A stretch of 43,552 nucleotides of DNA from Porticoccaceae bacterium (GTDB lineage: Bacteria; Pseudomonadota; Gammaproteobacteria; Pseudomonadales; Porticoccaceae): NCBI GenBank assembly GCA_029252555.1, contig JAQXBF010000005.1:178460-222011 (forward strand), in the 5' to 3' direction. Shown here one piece after another: positions 10,652 to 19,703 of this stretch (its first letter is position 1; each line of letters opens with the position of its first letter). The notes under the pieces were generated by a model. The model did no database searches, was not told where the DNA came from, and saw only the letters and a list, made by a program, of their open reading frames with translations. The position numbers and the translations under genes were made by a program.

Positions 10652-11722
10652 TTGAATACTAATGTTCGTCTAGCACTTTTGTTCGCCCTAGCCTTATCCG
10701 CTTGGTTTATCAGCGGGATATTCTCTTCACCAGATTCTGCCGAGTCTGTGCCTCAGGCAGGCAACACTTACTTAACAAAGGTGGAGGTTGCTAGTTCCAG
10801 ACAGCAATCATTCAACCCACTTACTTCTCTGCGCGCCAAAACCAAAGCAAACAGAGATGTGCAGGTACTCGCTCAGGTTTCTGGAACAGTGACTGCCACG
10901 CTGGTTGAGGAAGGAAGTTCTGTGCTTCCAGGTCAGGGGATCTGCCAAATAGATGCTGAAGATAGGCATCTGCGTCTGGCACAGGCCAAGGCCTCTTTGG
11001 AAAATGCCAACATCGCCTATCGCGGCGCGTTAAAACTTAAAAGTGCGGGGTACCAGTCTGAGCTGGCAATCTCTCAGGCCAAAGCAGCTCAAGCGATGGC
11101 GAGAACAAATCTCAAGCGGGCTCGTCTCGACGTCGAGCACCTGCAAATCAATGCACCTTTCGCTGGCATTGTTGAATCCCGTCCAGTTGAAATTGGGGAC
11201 CTTATAATACCGGGCCAGCTATGTGCCACAGTGGTTGAGCTCGACCCTTTGAAAATTGAGGCCCTTTTGTCGGAAACAGAGATTGGCAGCCTAAGCATTG
11301 GTGACAAAGCCAGTATTGTTATTGCTGGTAAAGTTTATGCGGGTGCAGAGATTTCGTACCTTGCGCATCAGGCCAATAGAGATACTAACGGCTACCGAGT
11401 GGAAGCGACAATGCCAAACCCCAATCAAATCTTGAGAGCGGGCATTTCTGCAAGGATGAACATTCAAACTGTCGCACGGCCAGCTCACCTTATTCCTGCA
11501 AGTGCCATTCTGCTAGATGATGCTGGCGATATGGTGGTCAGAGTTTTAGATCAAGACAATAGGGCAGCTTCAGTGAGGGTTACGGCGATTGGCGAATCTC
11601 CAAAGGGAATATGGGTGACCGGTCTGGAGATGGAGGTGATCTTGATCACCGTTGGCCAGAACTACATTATCGATGGAGAGCAGGTTGAGCCCTCCTATCA
11701 AGCTAGCTCGCTACAGCAATAA
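10652..11722 (+). CDS. RND efflux periplasmic adaptor (HlyD/AcrA-type membrane fusion protein)
   Basis: Periplasmic adaptor that links an RND inner-membrane pump to an outer-membrane channel. The 356-residue product begins at TTG 10652, supported by a GGCAGGA-like ribosome site just upstream. An N-terminal membrane anchor (about residues 6-25) is followed by the first half of the lipoyl/barrel-sandwich domain (VSGTVTATLVEEGSSVLPGQ), a short alpha-helical hairpin, the second lipoyl half (INAPFAGIVESRPVEIGDLI) and beta-barrel/membrane-proximal domains. The pump gene follows 18 bp downstream, forming a two-gene operon. Its substrate cannot be inferred from sequence. Confidence 0.9.
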   Translation: MNTNVRLALLFALALSAWFISGIFSSPDSAESVPQAGNTYLTKVEVASSRQQSFNPLTSLRAKTKANRDVQVLAQVSGTVTATLVEEGSSVLPGQGICQIDAEDRHLRLAQAKASLENANIAYRGALKLKSAGYQSELAISQAKAAQAMARTNLKRARLDVEHLQINAPFAGIVESRPVEIGDLIIPGQLCATVVELDPLKIEALLSETEIGSLSIGDKASIVIAGKVYAGAEISYLAHQANRDTNGYRVEATMPNPNQILRAGISARMNIQTVARPAHLIPASAILLDDAGDMVVRVLDQDNRAASVRVTAIGESPKGIWVTGLEMEVILITVGQNYIIDGEQVEPSYQASSLQQ

Positions 11723-11740
11723 ACTGAGTCTTACATTCCT

Positions 11741-14700
11741 ATGAAATTTCTAAGTCTTGTCATCGACCATTCCAGAGCCACTCTTTCGATAATGATATTG
11801 ATCCTCATTGCCGGTGCTGGATCCAGACTTTCTATGCCTGTGGAAATGAACCCTAATGTCACCCTGCCCGTGGTCATGATAATGGTTCGTCACGACGGCA
11901 TCTCCCCAGAGGATGGCGCACGGTTGCTAATACGGCCAATTGAGAAGGAGTTGAAAACTCTTGATGGTTTAGAGGAAGTCAAGGCGACGGCTCAGGAGAG
12001 TATGGTGGTCGTGACTGCTGAGTTTGAGGTCGCCGATAACATCAAAGAAATTGTTGCTGAAGTGCGAGAAGCGGTTAATCGGGCGAAAGCTGAATTCCCC
12101 CAAGACACCAAAGAACCGATGGTCAATGAGTTGAGTCCAAGCCCGGAACCCACCATCGTGATCACTTTTTCCGGAGACAATGTGGCGGAGAGAGAGCTTT
12201 ATGCCGCGGCAAAATATTATCAACGTGAATTGGAAATGCTCCCAGATGTCTTAAAGGCCGATGTGTCTGGGCATAGGGATGAAGTGGTTGATGTTGTAGT
12301 GGATCCTGCGCGGCTAGAACAGCACGGTCTGCGGGTGGACGAGCTGATTAGAGCTGTCACGGTGAATAATTTATTGATTCCCGCTGGCGAAATGGATGCA
12401 GCTCAAGGGCGTTTTGCTATCAAGGTACCTGCACTGATCGAAAGTACCGAGGATATTCGTGATTTACCCGTACGCAACAATGCTCAGGGTTCTATTACTC
12501 TGGGTGATGTGGCTACTGTCAAACGAACTTTTAAGGATGCGACAGGCTACAGTTTTGTCAACGGCAAAAGGGCGATTGCAATTGAGGTGCGCAAGCGACT
12601 CAACGCTAATTTGATCAACACGGTTGATGCTTCCCGGGCGATAGTTGAAAAGTATAGAAGTCAATTCAGTGGTGATATGGATATTGGATTTGTCTTTGAT
12701 TCCTCTGTGATGACAAATCAGATGGTGAACGAGCTTCAGGGCAATATCATCACCGCAATGTGCTTGGTTTTAATGCTGGTGGTTGCAACTCTGGGCGTTA
12801 AGTCTGGGCTGCTAGTTGGTTTCGGCATCCCATTTTGCCTGTTGGGCGCGTTGATTTTTATCAACCTGATGGGCCACAGCTTCAATTTTATGGTCATGTT
12901 TGGGCTGCTGCTTTCACTAGGCATGTTGATTGATGGTGCAATTGTTGTGGTTGAGTTCGCCAACACTCAAGCCGCTGCTGGTCTAGCAACCCGGGAGGCC
13001 TATATTGCTGCAGTCAGGCGAATGGCGATACCGGTGATTGCTTCCACCGGGACAACATTGGCTGCGTTTTTACCGCTGTTGTTTTGGCCCGGAGTGTCTG
13101 GAGACTTCATGTCCTATCTACCTATTACAGTCTTTGCGGTTTTGGCATGGTCACTTACCTACGCCCTTATTTTTGCGCCAACACTGGGTATTGTGATTGC
13201 ACGCCGACGAGGAAAACGCAAGCAGCTACCAGAGGATCATCATTCAGAGGAATCGGCTAGAACCCTGTTCAAACCTTTGGAGAATGTCTATTTAAGTATT
13301 CTGAGGCCAGTTATTCGCTCACCTATTATTTCGGCAATCGTTGCGGTGGCGATGATCTTAGGTATATTCAGTGCCTATGGAAAGTTTAATGCCGGCCAAG
13401 AATTCTTCGCTCCTATTGAAAGCCAGTACGGGATGGCAAGTGTGCGAGCGCAGGGAAATCTGTCCATTGAAGAGCAGAGAGAGATCACGTTTAAAGTACA
13501 GGACATTGTTGCAGATATAGAGGGTGTCAATCAGATTTATGGCTATGCCAAAGGTGGTAGCCTAGTGCTTTTTGGTTCAGATGTATCTCGTGATGAAATT
13601 AGCTCCTTCCTCATCGAGCTGTATCCCCGTGATGAGAGAGATCGTGGTAGTGCAGAGGTGTTCGAGGAAATCCGCCAGCGAACTCAATTATTGCCTGGGG
13701 TCTTTGTAGGTGCTGTTGAAATGGAAACAGGACCGCCGACAGGAAAAGATATTCAGATTCAAATCTCATCCTCAGACCGAAGGGCAATGTATCGCGTCAC
13801 GGCTCAGATTCGCCAGTGGATTGCGGATAATGTTGATGGGGTCCGAGATTTACAGGATACATTACCGCTGGCTGGTATTCAGTGGGAGATCGACGTGGAC
13901 CGCTCCCGTGCTGCCATGTTAGGTGTTAATGTCGCAGATGTGGGCAATATGGTTCAGATGGTTACTGGAGGTGTGATGATTGGTGAGTTCCGGCCTGATG
14001 ATGCAGATGATGAAATTGAAATCAGACTTCGCTATCCGGAGCAGGACAGGCAGCTTACATCGATTGACAGCCTCAGGATCAATACGCCCAGCGGCGCTGT
14101 TCCAATTGGTAGCTTTAGCGAAAGGGTTGCCCGGCCTCGTGTTGATGCGATTCAACGGATCGATATGGTTGAGACCGTGTTTATACTGGCTAACTCCGAA
14201 GAAGGATATCTGCCCGACAACCAAACCCGAGAAATCGGGGAATGGCTAGTTCAGCAGGATTTTGACCCATCGGTGGATATTGTCTTCCGTGGCGCCAATG
14301 AAGAGCAGGCCAAGGCCGCAGCTTTCTTATCGACAGCGTTCTCCTTGGCGATGTCGGTTATGCTGATTATGCTGGTGATGCAATTTAATAGTTTCTATCA
14401 GGCAGGCCTGATTTTATTTTCTGTGGTGATGTCTACCGCTGGCGTGCTGCTGGGGTTGGTAATCGCTCAGGCTACTTTCAGCACTATCTTGACCGGCGTG
14501 GGCATTGTGGCGCTGGCGGGGATTGTAGTTAATAACAATATCGTACTGATCGACACCTATAATTATTTGCGCCGCGGTGATGCCAGGCTCTCCGCTGCTG
14601 AGGCGGTATACAACGCGGCCAAGTCCCGCTTTAGACCCGTGATGTTGACTAGTATAACGACCATTGTTGGTCTGCTGCCCCTCGCCAACGGGCTGAGTAT

Positions 14701-14905
14701 CGATTTGGTTAACCGCAGTTATACCTTTGGCGGCATGGTGGCATCCTGGTGGCAGCCACTGGCGAGTGCTATCGTCAATGGGCTGGTTGTGTCCACCATA
14801 CTCACCCTGTTATTGACTCCTGCCATGCTCCTGCTTCCAGGTATTATTTCCAAACGCCTGGGCTTTAGAGTCGCAGATCATCAGTTTGAAGATGAAGCCG
14901 CTTGA
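11741..14905 (+). CDS. RND family efflux permease (AcrB/HAE-like)
   Basis: Proton-driven inner-membrane exporter of 1054 residues with the usual RND layout: one N-terminal TM, a periplasmic porter domain, six TM segments (about 335-490), a second porter domain and a C-terminal TM bundle. In TM4 the motif is GMLIDGAIVVVEF, so Asp398 aligns with the first Asp of the AcrB pair and the second is Gly399. In TM10 the AcrB Lys position appears to be Asn in VVNNNIVLIDTYN. The proton relay therefore resembles single-Asp RND subgroups more than AcrB itself. It follows the adaptor by 18 bp; no outer-membrane factor gene is adjacent, so it likely uses a TolC-like protein encoded elsewhere. Confidence 0.92.
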   Translation: MKFLSLVIDHSRATLSIMILILIAGAGSRLSMPVEMNPNVTLPVVMIMVRHDGISPEDGARLLIRPIEKELKTLDGLEEVKATAQESMVVVTAEFEVADNIKEIVAEVREAVNRAKAEFPQDTKEPMVNELSPSPEPTIVITFSGDNVAERELYAAAKYYQRELEMLPDVLKADVSGHRDEVVDVVVDPARLEQHGLRVDELIRAVTVNNLLIPAGEMDAAQGRFAIKVPALIESTEDIRDLPVRNNAQGSITLGDVATVKRTFKDATGYSFVNGKRAIAIEVRKRLNANLINTVDASRAIVEKYRSQFSGDMDIGFVFDSSVMTNQMVNELQGNIITAMCLVLMLVVATLGVKSGLLVGFGIPFCLLGALIFINLMGHSFNFMVMFGLLLSLGMLIDGAIVVVEFANTQAAAGLATREAYIAAVRRMAIPVIASTGTTLAAFLPLLFWPGVSGDFMSYLPITVFAVLAWSLTYALIFAPTLGIVIARRRGKRKQLPEDHHSEESARTLFKPLENVYLSILRPVIRSPIISAIVAVAMILGIFSAYGKFNAGQEFFAPIESQYGMASVRAQGNLSIEEQREITFKVQDIVADIEGVNQIYGYAKGGSLVLFGSDVSRDEISSFLIELYPRDERDRGSAEVFEEIRQRTQLLPGVFVGAVEMETGPPTGKDIQIQISSSDRRAMYRVTAQIRQWIADNVDGVRDLQDTLPLAGIQWEIDVDRSRAAMLGVNVADVGNMVQMVTGGVMIGEFRPDDADDEIEIRLRYPEQDRQLTSIDSLRINTPSGAVPIGSFSERVARPRVDAIQRIDMVETVFILANSEEGYLPDNQTREIGEWLVQQDFDPSVDIVFRGANEEQAKAAAFLSTAFSLAMSVMLIMLVMQFNSFYQAGLILFSVVMSTAGVLLGLVIAQATFSTILTGVGIVALAGIVVNNNIVLIDTYNYLRRGDARLSAAEAVYNAAKSRFRPVMLTSITTIVGLLPLANGLSIDLVNRSYTFGGMVASWWQPLASAIVNGLVVSTILTLLLTPAMLLLPGIISKRLGFRVADHQFEDEAA

Positions 14906-14968
14906 GGGCGTTGTCCTTAGCCTAGAAGAAAACATCGACAGGGTTACTCTCTGGAGAGAGGGGTCTCT

Positions 14969-16030
14969 TTGAGAAAGATAATCCACTGCGACTGTGACTG
15001 CTTTTATGCCGCAGTGGAGATGCGCGATGACCCATCTCTGGTCAATCTGCCAATAGCCATTGGGGGTAAATCTGATCGTCGGGGTGTTGTTGCTACCTGC
15101 AACTACAAGGCTCGCCATTATGGCGTGCGCTCGGCTATGCCCACAGGGCAGGCCCTAAAGTTATGCCCAGACCTTGTTGTTATTCCCGGCACCATGGCCA
15201 AGTACCGTGAAGCTGCCCAGCAAATCCGCCAGATTTTTTACCGTTACACCGATAAGGTTGAGCCTCTCTCCCTAGATGAAGCTTACCTTGATGTCACCGA
15301 CTGTACCGAATGCCATGGCAGTGCCACATTGATTGCTGAGGAGATTCGTCAGGTGATCGCCGCAGAAGTGGGCGTGACGGCGTCCGCAGGCATAGCACCG
15401 AATAAATTTTTGGCCAAGGTCGCCAGTGATCTCAATAAACCTGATGGCCAATTTGTGATTATCCCAGATAACGTCGATAGTTTTGTCGAGAAGCTAGAGG
15501 TTAAGCGTATTTTTGGCGTCGGCAAGGTCACTAATGAGAAATTGCGGCGTCTGGGCATAGTCACCTGTGGCGACCTTCAGCAGCGCTCAGTGATAGAGCT
15601 GGTAGATAAATTTGGTGTATTTGGCAAGCGCCTACACGATCTGAGCTTTGGTCGAGACGAGCGAGAGGTCAATGCCAATAGTCGCCGCAAGTCCCTCAGT
15701 GTTGAACATACCTACAGTGATGATCTTAAAGATATTGCTGCCTGTAAGGCCAAGCTGGCAGATCTATTAGTGGAGCTGCGCAGCCGCCTGCGCCGAGTAG
15801 ACAGTGATTTTCTGGTGACCAAACAGTTTATTAAAATGAAATTTAATGATTTCACTGCCACCACTGTCGAGCGACAAATGGTTAAAGGCCTGCCTGTTGA
15901 GAGCTTTGATCATCTCTGTGATGAGGCATGGGAGCGGGGTGGCAAATCAGTAAGGCTGCTGGGTATAGGCGTGCGTTTTGTGGATACCAGTGAACCGGGG
16001 CGGGCTATGCAATTGGAGCTATTTCCCTAA
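14969..16030 (+). CDS. dinB: DNA polymerase IV (Y-family translesion polymerase)
   Basis: Low-fidelity polymerase that extends past lesions. The 353-residue protein starts at TTG 14969 after a purine-rich GGAGAGAGGGG tract; the encoded N-terminus MRKIIHCDCDCFYAAVEMRD matches E. coli DinB residue for residue in register. The metal ligands Asp8, Asp103 and Glu104 (SLDEAYLDVT) are present. The steric-gate position 13 is Tyr, where E. coli has Phe, and positions 7 and 9 are Cys. The helix-hairpin-helix region (IFGVGKVTNEKLRRLGI) and the little-finger domain follow. The C-terminus ends AMQLELFP, resembling the beta-clamp binding motif QLxLF. No LexA box was recognised in the 63-bp gap upstream. 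Confidence 0.95.
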   Translation: MRKIIHCDCDCFYAAVEMRDDPSLVNLPIAIGGKSDRRGVVATCNYKARHYGVRSAMPTGQALKLCPDLVVIPGTMAKYREAAQQIRQIFYRYTDKVEPLSLDEAYLDVTDCTECHGSATLIAEEIRQVIAAEVGVTASAGIAPNKFLAKVASDLNKPDGQFVIIPDNVDSFVEKLEVKRIFGVGKVTNEKLRRLGIVTCGDLQQRSVIELVDKFGVFGKRLHDLSFGRDEREVNANSRRKSLSVEHTYSDDLKDIAACKAKLADLLVELRSRLRRVDSDFLVTKQFIKMKFNDFTATTVERQMVKGLPVESFDHLCDEAWERGGKSVRLLGIGVRFVDTSEPGRAMQLELFP

Positions 16031-16107
16031 AGGAGGATATATGCGCATTTGCATATCTATAGGTCTTTGGTAAGCTAGTCCGCTACCCGAGGAAAAATAT
16101 CGCCCTG

Positions 16108-16425
16108 ATGACCAGTTCTAAACATACTATGCGTAAAGAGCTCCGCCGTAAAACGGAAGAGTTCTTGTCCCGTGGCGGCGAGATTAAACAGCATAATGCA
16201 GGTGAAACAGGGGACCCGGCAGACAAGCCCCGGGCAAGGTCAGCATTTGTTAGTGCGCAGCCAAGGCAGACCAGAACCTATGTCAATGATGCTGTGGCAG
16301 CCTTGGATAATCGCAAAAAAAAGAAGACATCTGATCAGCCGGTAAAAGTCAGCAAGCGGCCGAAGAAAAAAATTATCTATGATGACTTTGGTGAGCCGCT
16401 GCGCGAGGTTTGGAGCGAAGAATAG
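16108..16425 (+). CDS. Small highly charged protein with a SutA-like EEFLSRGG motif
   Basis: A 105-residue basic, low-complexity protein. It has an N-terminal helix (RKELRRKTEEFLSRGGEI), a lysine-rich middle and an acidic C-terminus (DDFGEPLREVWSEE). The EEFLSRGG segment resembles the one conserved in SutA, the Pseudomonas RNA-polymerase-associated protein of slow growth; that comparison is from memory and rests on this short motif only. No membrane segment or enzyme signature is visible. It lies 77 bp after dinB and ends 28 bp from the convergent lipA. Coding status is likely because of length and composition, but function is unknown. Confidence 0.7.
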   Translation: MTSSKHTMRKELRRKTEEFLSRGGEIKQHNAGETGDPADKPRARSAFVSAQPRQTRTYVNDAVAALDNRKKKKTSDQPVKVSKRPKKKIIYDDFGEPLREVWSEE

Positions 16426-16453
16426 CCAGGCCTGAAGCTCTGCTTACAACCCC

Positions 16454-17434
16454 TTAACTAATCTCTTCCCCGCGGGCCTGCTTGTCCGCATGATAGCTAG
16501 AGCGCACCAATGGCCCACAGGCGGCCTGAGTAAACCCAATACTCTCTGCATAGGCTGTGTATTCGGCAAACTCATCTGGATGGACAAAGCGCTCCACGGG
16601 CAGGTGATTGGTGGAGGGTTGTAGGTACTGACCCACTGTCAGCATATCTACATCCTGTTCTCGCAGGTCATCTAATGTGCGCAGCAGTTCGTCTTTGGTC
16701 TCTCCCAAACCCACCATCAAGCCTGATTTGGTTGGTACATTGGGGTTTAGCGCTTTGTATTCTTTAAGCAGTTTCAGTGACCATTGGTAGTTGGCACCGG
16801 GGCGGGCCTCTCTGTAGAGCCTGGGAATGGTTTCCATATTATGATTAAAAACATCTGGTGCAGTTGCGGTCAGTATCTCGAGGGCTGGAGCCATGCGGCC
16901 ACGAAAATCTGGTACTAACACCTCTACTTTGAGCTCTGGAGATAATAGGCGCGCCTCGCGAATGCAGTCGGCAAAATGCTGAGCGCCACCGTCCCGCAGA
17001 TCGTCCCGATCAACGGAGGTGATGACCACGTAGCTCAGCCCCATTTCATGGATGGCTTTGGCGAGATTGGCTGGCTCTTCCACATCCAACGGGTTGGGCT
17101 TACCGTGGCCCACATCACAGAATGGGCAGCGTCTGGTGCAGATCTCGCCCATGATCATAAAGGTTGCTGTGCCATTGCTAAAACATTCGTGGAGGTTAGG
17201 GCAGGCCGCCTCTTCGCAGACTGTGGCCATTTTATGATTGCGCAGAATATCTTTGATCTGCTGCACCTTTGGTGAAGCGGACAGGCGAATACGCATCCAA
17301 TCAGGTTTACGCTGAATAGTTTTAGTGGGTATCACTTTGACGGGAATACGCTCCACCTTATCGGCACTGCGCAACTTCTCGCCCTGCTGCAAACGACGGG
17401 TGCGCTTTGGTGGTGTAACAGACTCAGTAGTCAT
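16454..17434 (-). CDS. lipA: Lipoyl synthase
   Basis: Radical SAM enzyme that inserts two sulfurs into octanoyl groups on carrier proteins. The 326-residue product has both iron-sulfur cluster motifs: the auxiliary cluster CX4CX5C (Cys73, Cys78, Cys84 in [14 protein letters not shown]) and the radical SAM CX3CX2C (Cys99, Cys103, Cys106 in CTRRCPFC). [13 protein letters not shown]-like [17 protein letters not shown] and the C-terminal [11 protein letters not shown] (RSSYHA) are present. It is the last gene of the minus-strand cluster, 19 bp after lipB, which supplies its octanoylated substrate. Confidence 0.98.
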   Translation of the reverse strand: MTTESVTPPKRTRRLQQGEKLRSADKVERIPVKVIPTKTIQRKPDWMRIRLSASPKVQQIKDILRNHKMATVCEEAACPNLHECFSNGTATFMIMGEICTRRCPFCDVGHGKPNPLDVEEPANLAKAIHEMGLSYVVITSVDRDDLRDGGAQHFADCIREARLLSPELKVEVLVPDFRGRMAPALEILTATAPDVFNHNMETIPRLYREARPGANYQWSLKLLKEYKALNPNVPTKSGLMVGLGETKDELLRTLDDLREQDVDMLTVGQYLQPSTNHLPVERFVHPDEFAEYTAYAESIGFTQAACGPLVRSSYHADKQARGEEIS

Positions 17435-17453
17435 AATAATCTCTGCAAGTTGC

Positions 17454-18122
17454 TTAGTTTAACGCAGTGTCGCCACTGTCAATTTCATAGCCATTATAAC
17501 TAAGGCCATTGGTCAGACACTCGGCTAGCTTGTCTCTGACTTGTTCAATGCTTGGAGGGTTATCTAGTAAATCCCTCATCTGCGTCATAGGTACGCCCAA
17601 ACCACAGGGATTAATGCAGTCCCAGGGCGCCATATCCATATCCACATTAAAGTTTAGACCATGGTAGCTGCGCCCTTTACGAATTCGCAGGCCCAGTGAA
17701 GCAATTTTTTCGCCGCTATCAATATACACGCCTGGCGCTTCCCTGCGCGGGCTGGCTGCAATCTGCCAATACCCCAATGTATCCACTAACGCCTGTTCGA
17801 TAAGGCTAACCAGGTCGCGCACACCTATTTTTAACCGTTTGAGGTCAACCAGCACATAAGCGGTGATCTGACCTGGGCCATGGTAGGTTACATGGCCACC
17901 CCGATCGCTTTTGATCACAGGGATATCTCCTGGGTTAAGGACATATTCTTCTTTGCCTGCCTGACCCTGAGTGAACACCGGCTGGTGTTCTAGAAACCAA
18001 ATTTCGTCAGCAGTGGTTTCGTCTCGCTGCTCGTTGAATGATTTCATGGCAGCAAAACAATGCTGGTACTCACAGACACCTAAATGACGAATAATAATTT
18101 CAGTCTGAGGCAATTTAGCCAT
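17454..18122 (-). CDS. lipB: Lipoyl(octanoyl) transferase
   Basis: Transfers octanoate from acyl carrier protein to lipoyl domains, the step before LipA. The 222-residue product carries the family signature [16 protein letters not shown], the catalytic Lys in [17 protein letters not shown], and the catalytic Cys in INPCGL. It lies between ybeD and lipA with very short gaps (2 and 19 bp), the classic ybeD-lipB-lipA order. Confidence 0.97.
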   Translation of the reverse strand: MAKLPQTEIIIRHLGVCEYQHCFAAMKSFNEQRDETTADEIWFLEHQPVFTQGQAGKEEYVLNPGDIPVIKSDRGGHVTYHGPGQITAYVLVDLKRLKIGVRDLVSLIEQALVDTLGYWQIAASPRREAPGVYIDSGEKIASLGLRIRKGRSYHGLNFNVDMDMAPWDCINPCGLGVPMTQMRDLLDNPPSIEQVRDKLAECLTNGLSYNGYEIDSGDTALN

Positions 18123-18124
18123 GG

Positions 18125-18394
18125 TTACAGCACCATTTTCACTCGGCCGCTGGTCTTTAAATCTTCAAAAATCGCGCTTAGCTGAGGTTTGCCAGTGGCG
18201 GTAATCACTAATGTAATTGATTGCCAGCGGCCTTTACTGCTATCGCGAATGGTGATTTTCGAGCGATCAAAACCCGGTGCATGGATATCCATTACTTGCA
18301 GCACATGCGCATGGAGTTCCGGATGGGCCTCACCCATCACTTTAATGGGGTAGTCGCAGGGAAACTCAATTTGTGGGGCTTCTTGCTCTGTCAC
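18125..18394 (-). CDS. ybeD: DUF493 (YbeD-family) protein
   Basis: An 89-residue protein with the small alpha/beta fold expected of the DUF493 family: [21 protein letters not shown] at the N-terminus and a central [19 protein letters not shown] stretch (RDSSKGRW, then SITLVITA). The family has been proposed to have a regulatory role linked to lipoylation because of its constant position before lipB; its precise function is not established. It lies 2 bp upstream of lipB and 10 bp downstream of the dacA-type gene. Confidence 0.92.
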   Translation of the reverse strand: MTEQEAPQIEFPCDYPIKVMGEAHPELHAHVLQVMDIHAPGFDRSKITIRDSSKGRWQSITLVITATGKPQLSAIFEDLKTSGRVKMVL

Positions 18395-18404
18395 TGGATA
18401 GCTC

Positions 18405-19580
18405 TCAAGACATCAGGTTGGTGAAAAATAAAACAATCCAGTCAAACAATCTGGGCATTATGCCGGCTTCAATAATATTTGTCTGGGCAACCAGAGGCAC
18501 GTCTATCAGGATTTCCTCATTCAAGGTTACCTGCAATCTACCTAGTTCCTGCCCCTGATAAATAGGCGCTTCAATTTGCTCATCTATCAAAATATTGGCG
18601 GCTAATTTCTTCTGCGAACCGCGGGGGAAAGTCAGGGTCACATCGTCGCTAATAGTCAGGTTTAAAAATTCCTGTTGGCCATACCAAACCTTGGTGTTTT
18701 CTCTAATGAGGTCGCCAGCAGAGTAAATGACTTTGGTATCGAAATTACGGAAGCCATAGGACAGCAGTTTCTGAGACTCGCGGGCCCTTGTGGTATCATT
18801 TTCTGCTCCCAGTACAACAGAGATTAAACGCATATCCCGACGTTTTGCTGAGGCGACCAGACAGTAGCCAGCGGCCTTGGTATGCCCAGTCTTTAAACCA
18901 TCGACACTGGTATCACGCCACAGCAGACGATTGCGATTTGGCTGGTTTATATTATTGTGCTCAAAATATTTTTTCGAGTAGATACTGTAGTACTTTGGAT
19001 GCTCGCTGATAATGGCTCGAGCAATCAACGACAGATCTCGCGCTGTGGTGACCATGCCCTCAGCTGGTAAGCCGGTGGCATTCATATAGTTGGTGTTATT
19101 CATGCCGAGTAATTCAGCTTGACGGTTCATGGTGTCGGAGAAAGAAATTTCATCACCGCTGATAAATTCAGCCAGAGCGATAGCAGCATCATTGCCAGAC
19201 TGAATAATCACGCCATGCATAAGATCAAGCACAGAGACCTTAGTGCGAGGGCTTAGAAACATGGTAGAACCATCAGTTTTGGCACCGCCAAGCTCCCAGG
19301 CATTGTCGCTGATCAGAACCTGGCTCTGTTCTTCAATACGCCCAGCTTCAATCTCATTGGAGACGATATATGTGGTCATCATCTTTGCCAAGCTTGCGGG
19401 AGGAAGCTGTTCATCGGCATTCTCCTGCGCCAATACATGGCCAGTCTGCGCATCCACCAGAATCCATGCTTTAGCCGCTAACTCTGGCTTAGCAGGAATC
19501 AATTTTTGCGCCTGAGTAGCAGAGATTGCGAATAGGCAGCAGAAGATCACTACAGAGGACAGCATCCGTTGTTTGAGCAT
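18405..19580 (-). CDS. dacA: D-alanyl-D-alanine carboxypeptidase (PBP5/6-type)
   Basis: Periplasmic low-molecular-mass penicillin-binding protein that removes the terminal D-Ala from peptidoglycan pentapeptides. The 391-residue product has a signal peptide (cleavage near ATQA, residue 24), the active-site SxxK with Ser63 (PASLAKMMT), the SGN motif (IIQSGNDAA) and KTG (DGLKTGHTKAAGYC, usually KTGxT). A C-terminal beta-sheet domain is followed by an amphipathic/hydrophobic end (LFDWIVLFFTNLMS) that anchors the protein to the inner membrane. dacA versus dacC naming is not resolvable here. Confidence 0.95.
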   Translation of the reverse strand: MLKQRMLSSVVIFCCLFAISATQAQKLIPAKPELAAKAWILVDAQTGHVLAQENADEQLPPASLAKMMTTYIVSNEIEAGRIEEQSQVLISDNAWELGGAKTDGSTMFLSPRTKVSVLDLMHGVIIQSGNDAAIALAEFISGDEISFSDTMNRQAELLGMNNTNYMNATGLPAEGMVTTARDLSLIARAIISEHPKYYSIYSKKYFEHNNINQPNRNRLLWRDTSVDGLKTGHTKAAGYCLVASAKRRDMRLISVVLGAENDTTRARESQKLLSYGFRNFDTKVIYSAGDLIRENTKVWYGQQEFLNLTISDDVTLTFPRGSQKKLAANILIDEQIEAPIYQGQELGRLQVTLNEEILIDVPLVAQTNIIEAGIMPRLFDWIVLFFTNLMS

Positions 19581-19703
19581 GTTGGCGTCACCGAAAGTCT
19601 AAATAATTAAAAAGCGTAGTTTACCACCACATCGGGGTTTGTGCCTGCTGTTGAAAGGTTTCTGATAATGAAAAAATAAACCGGAGAGACTTTGCTCGAC
19701 AAG

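Noticed and set aside
16031-16060. Short inverted repeat ATATGC/GCATAT after dinB
   Set aside because: Only six base pairs, AT-rich and with no T tract; not strong enough to call as terminator or operator.
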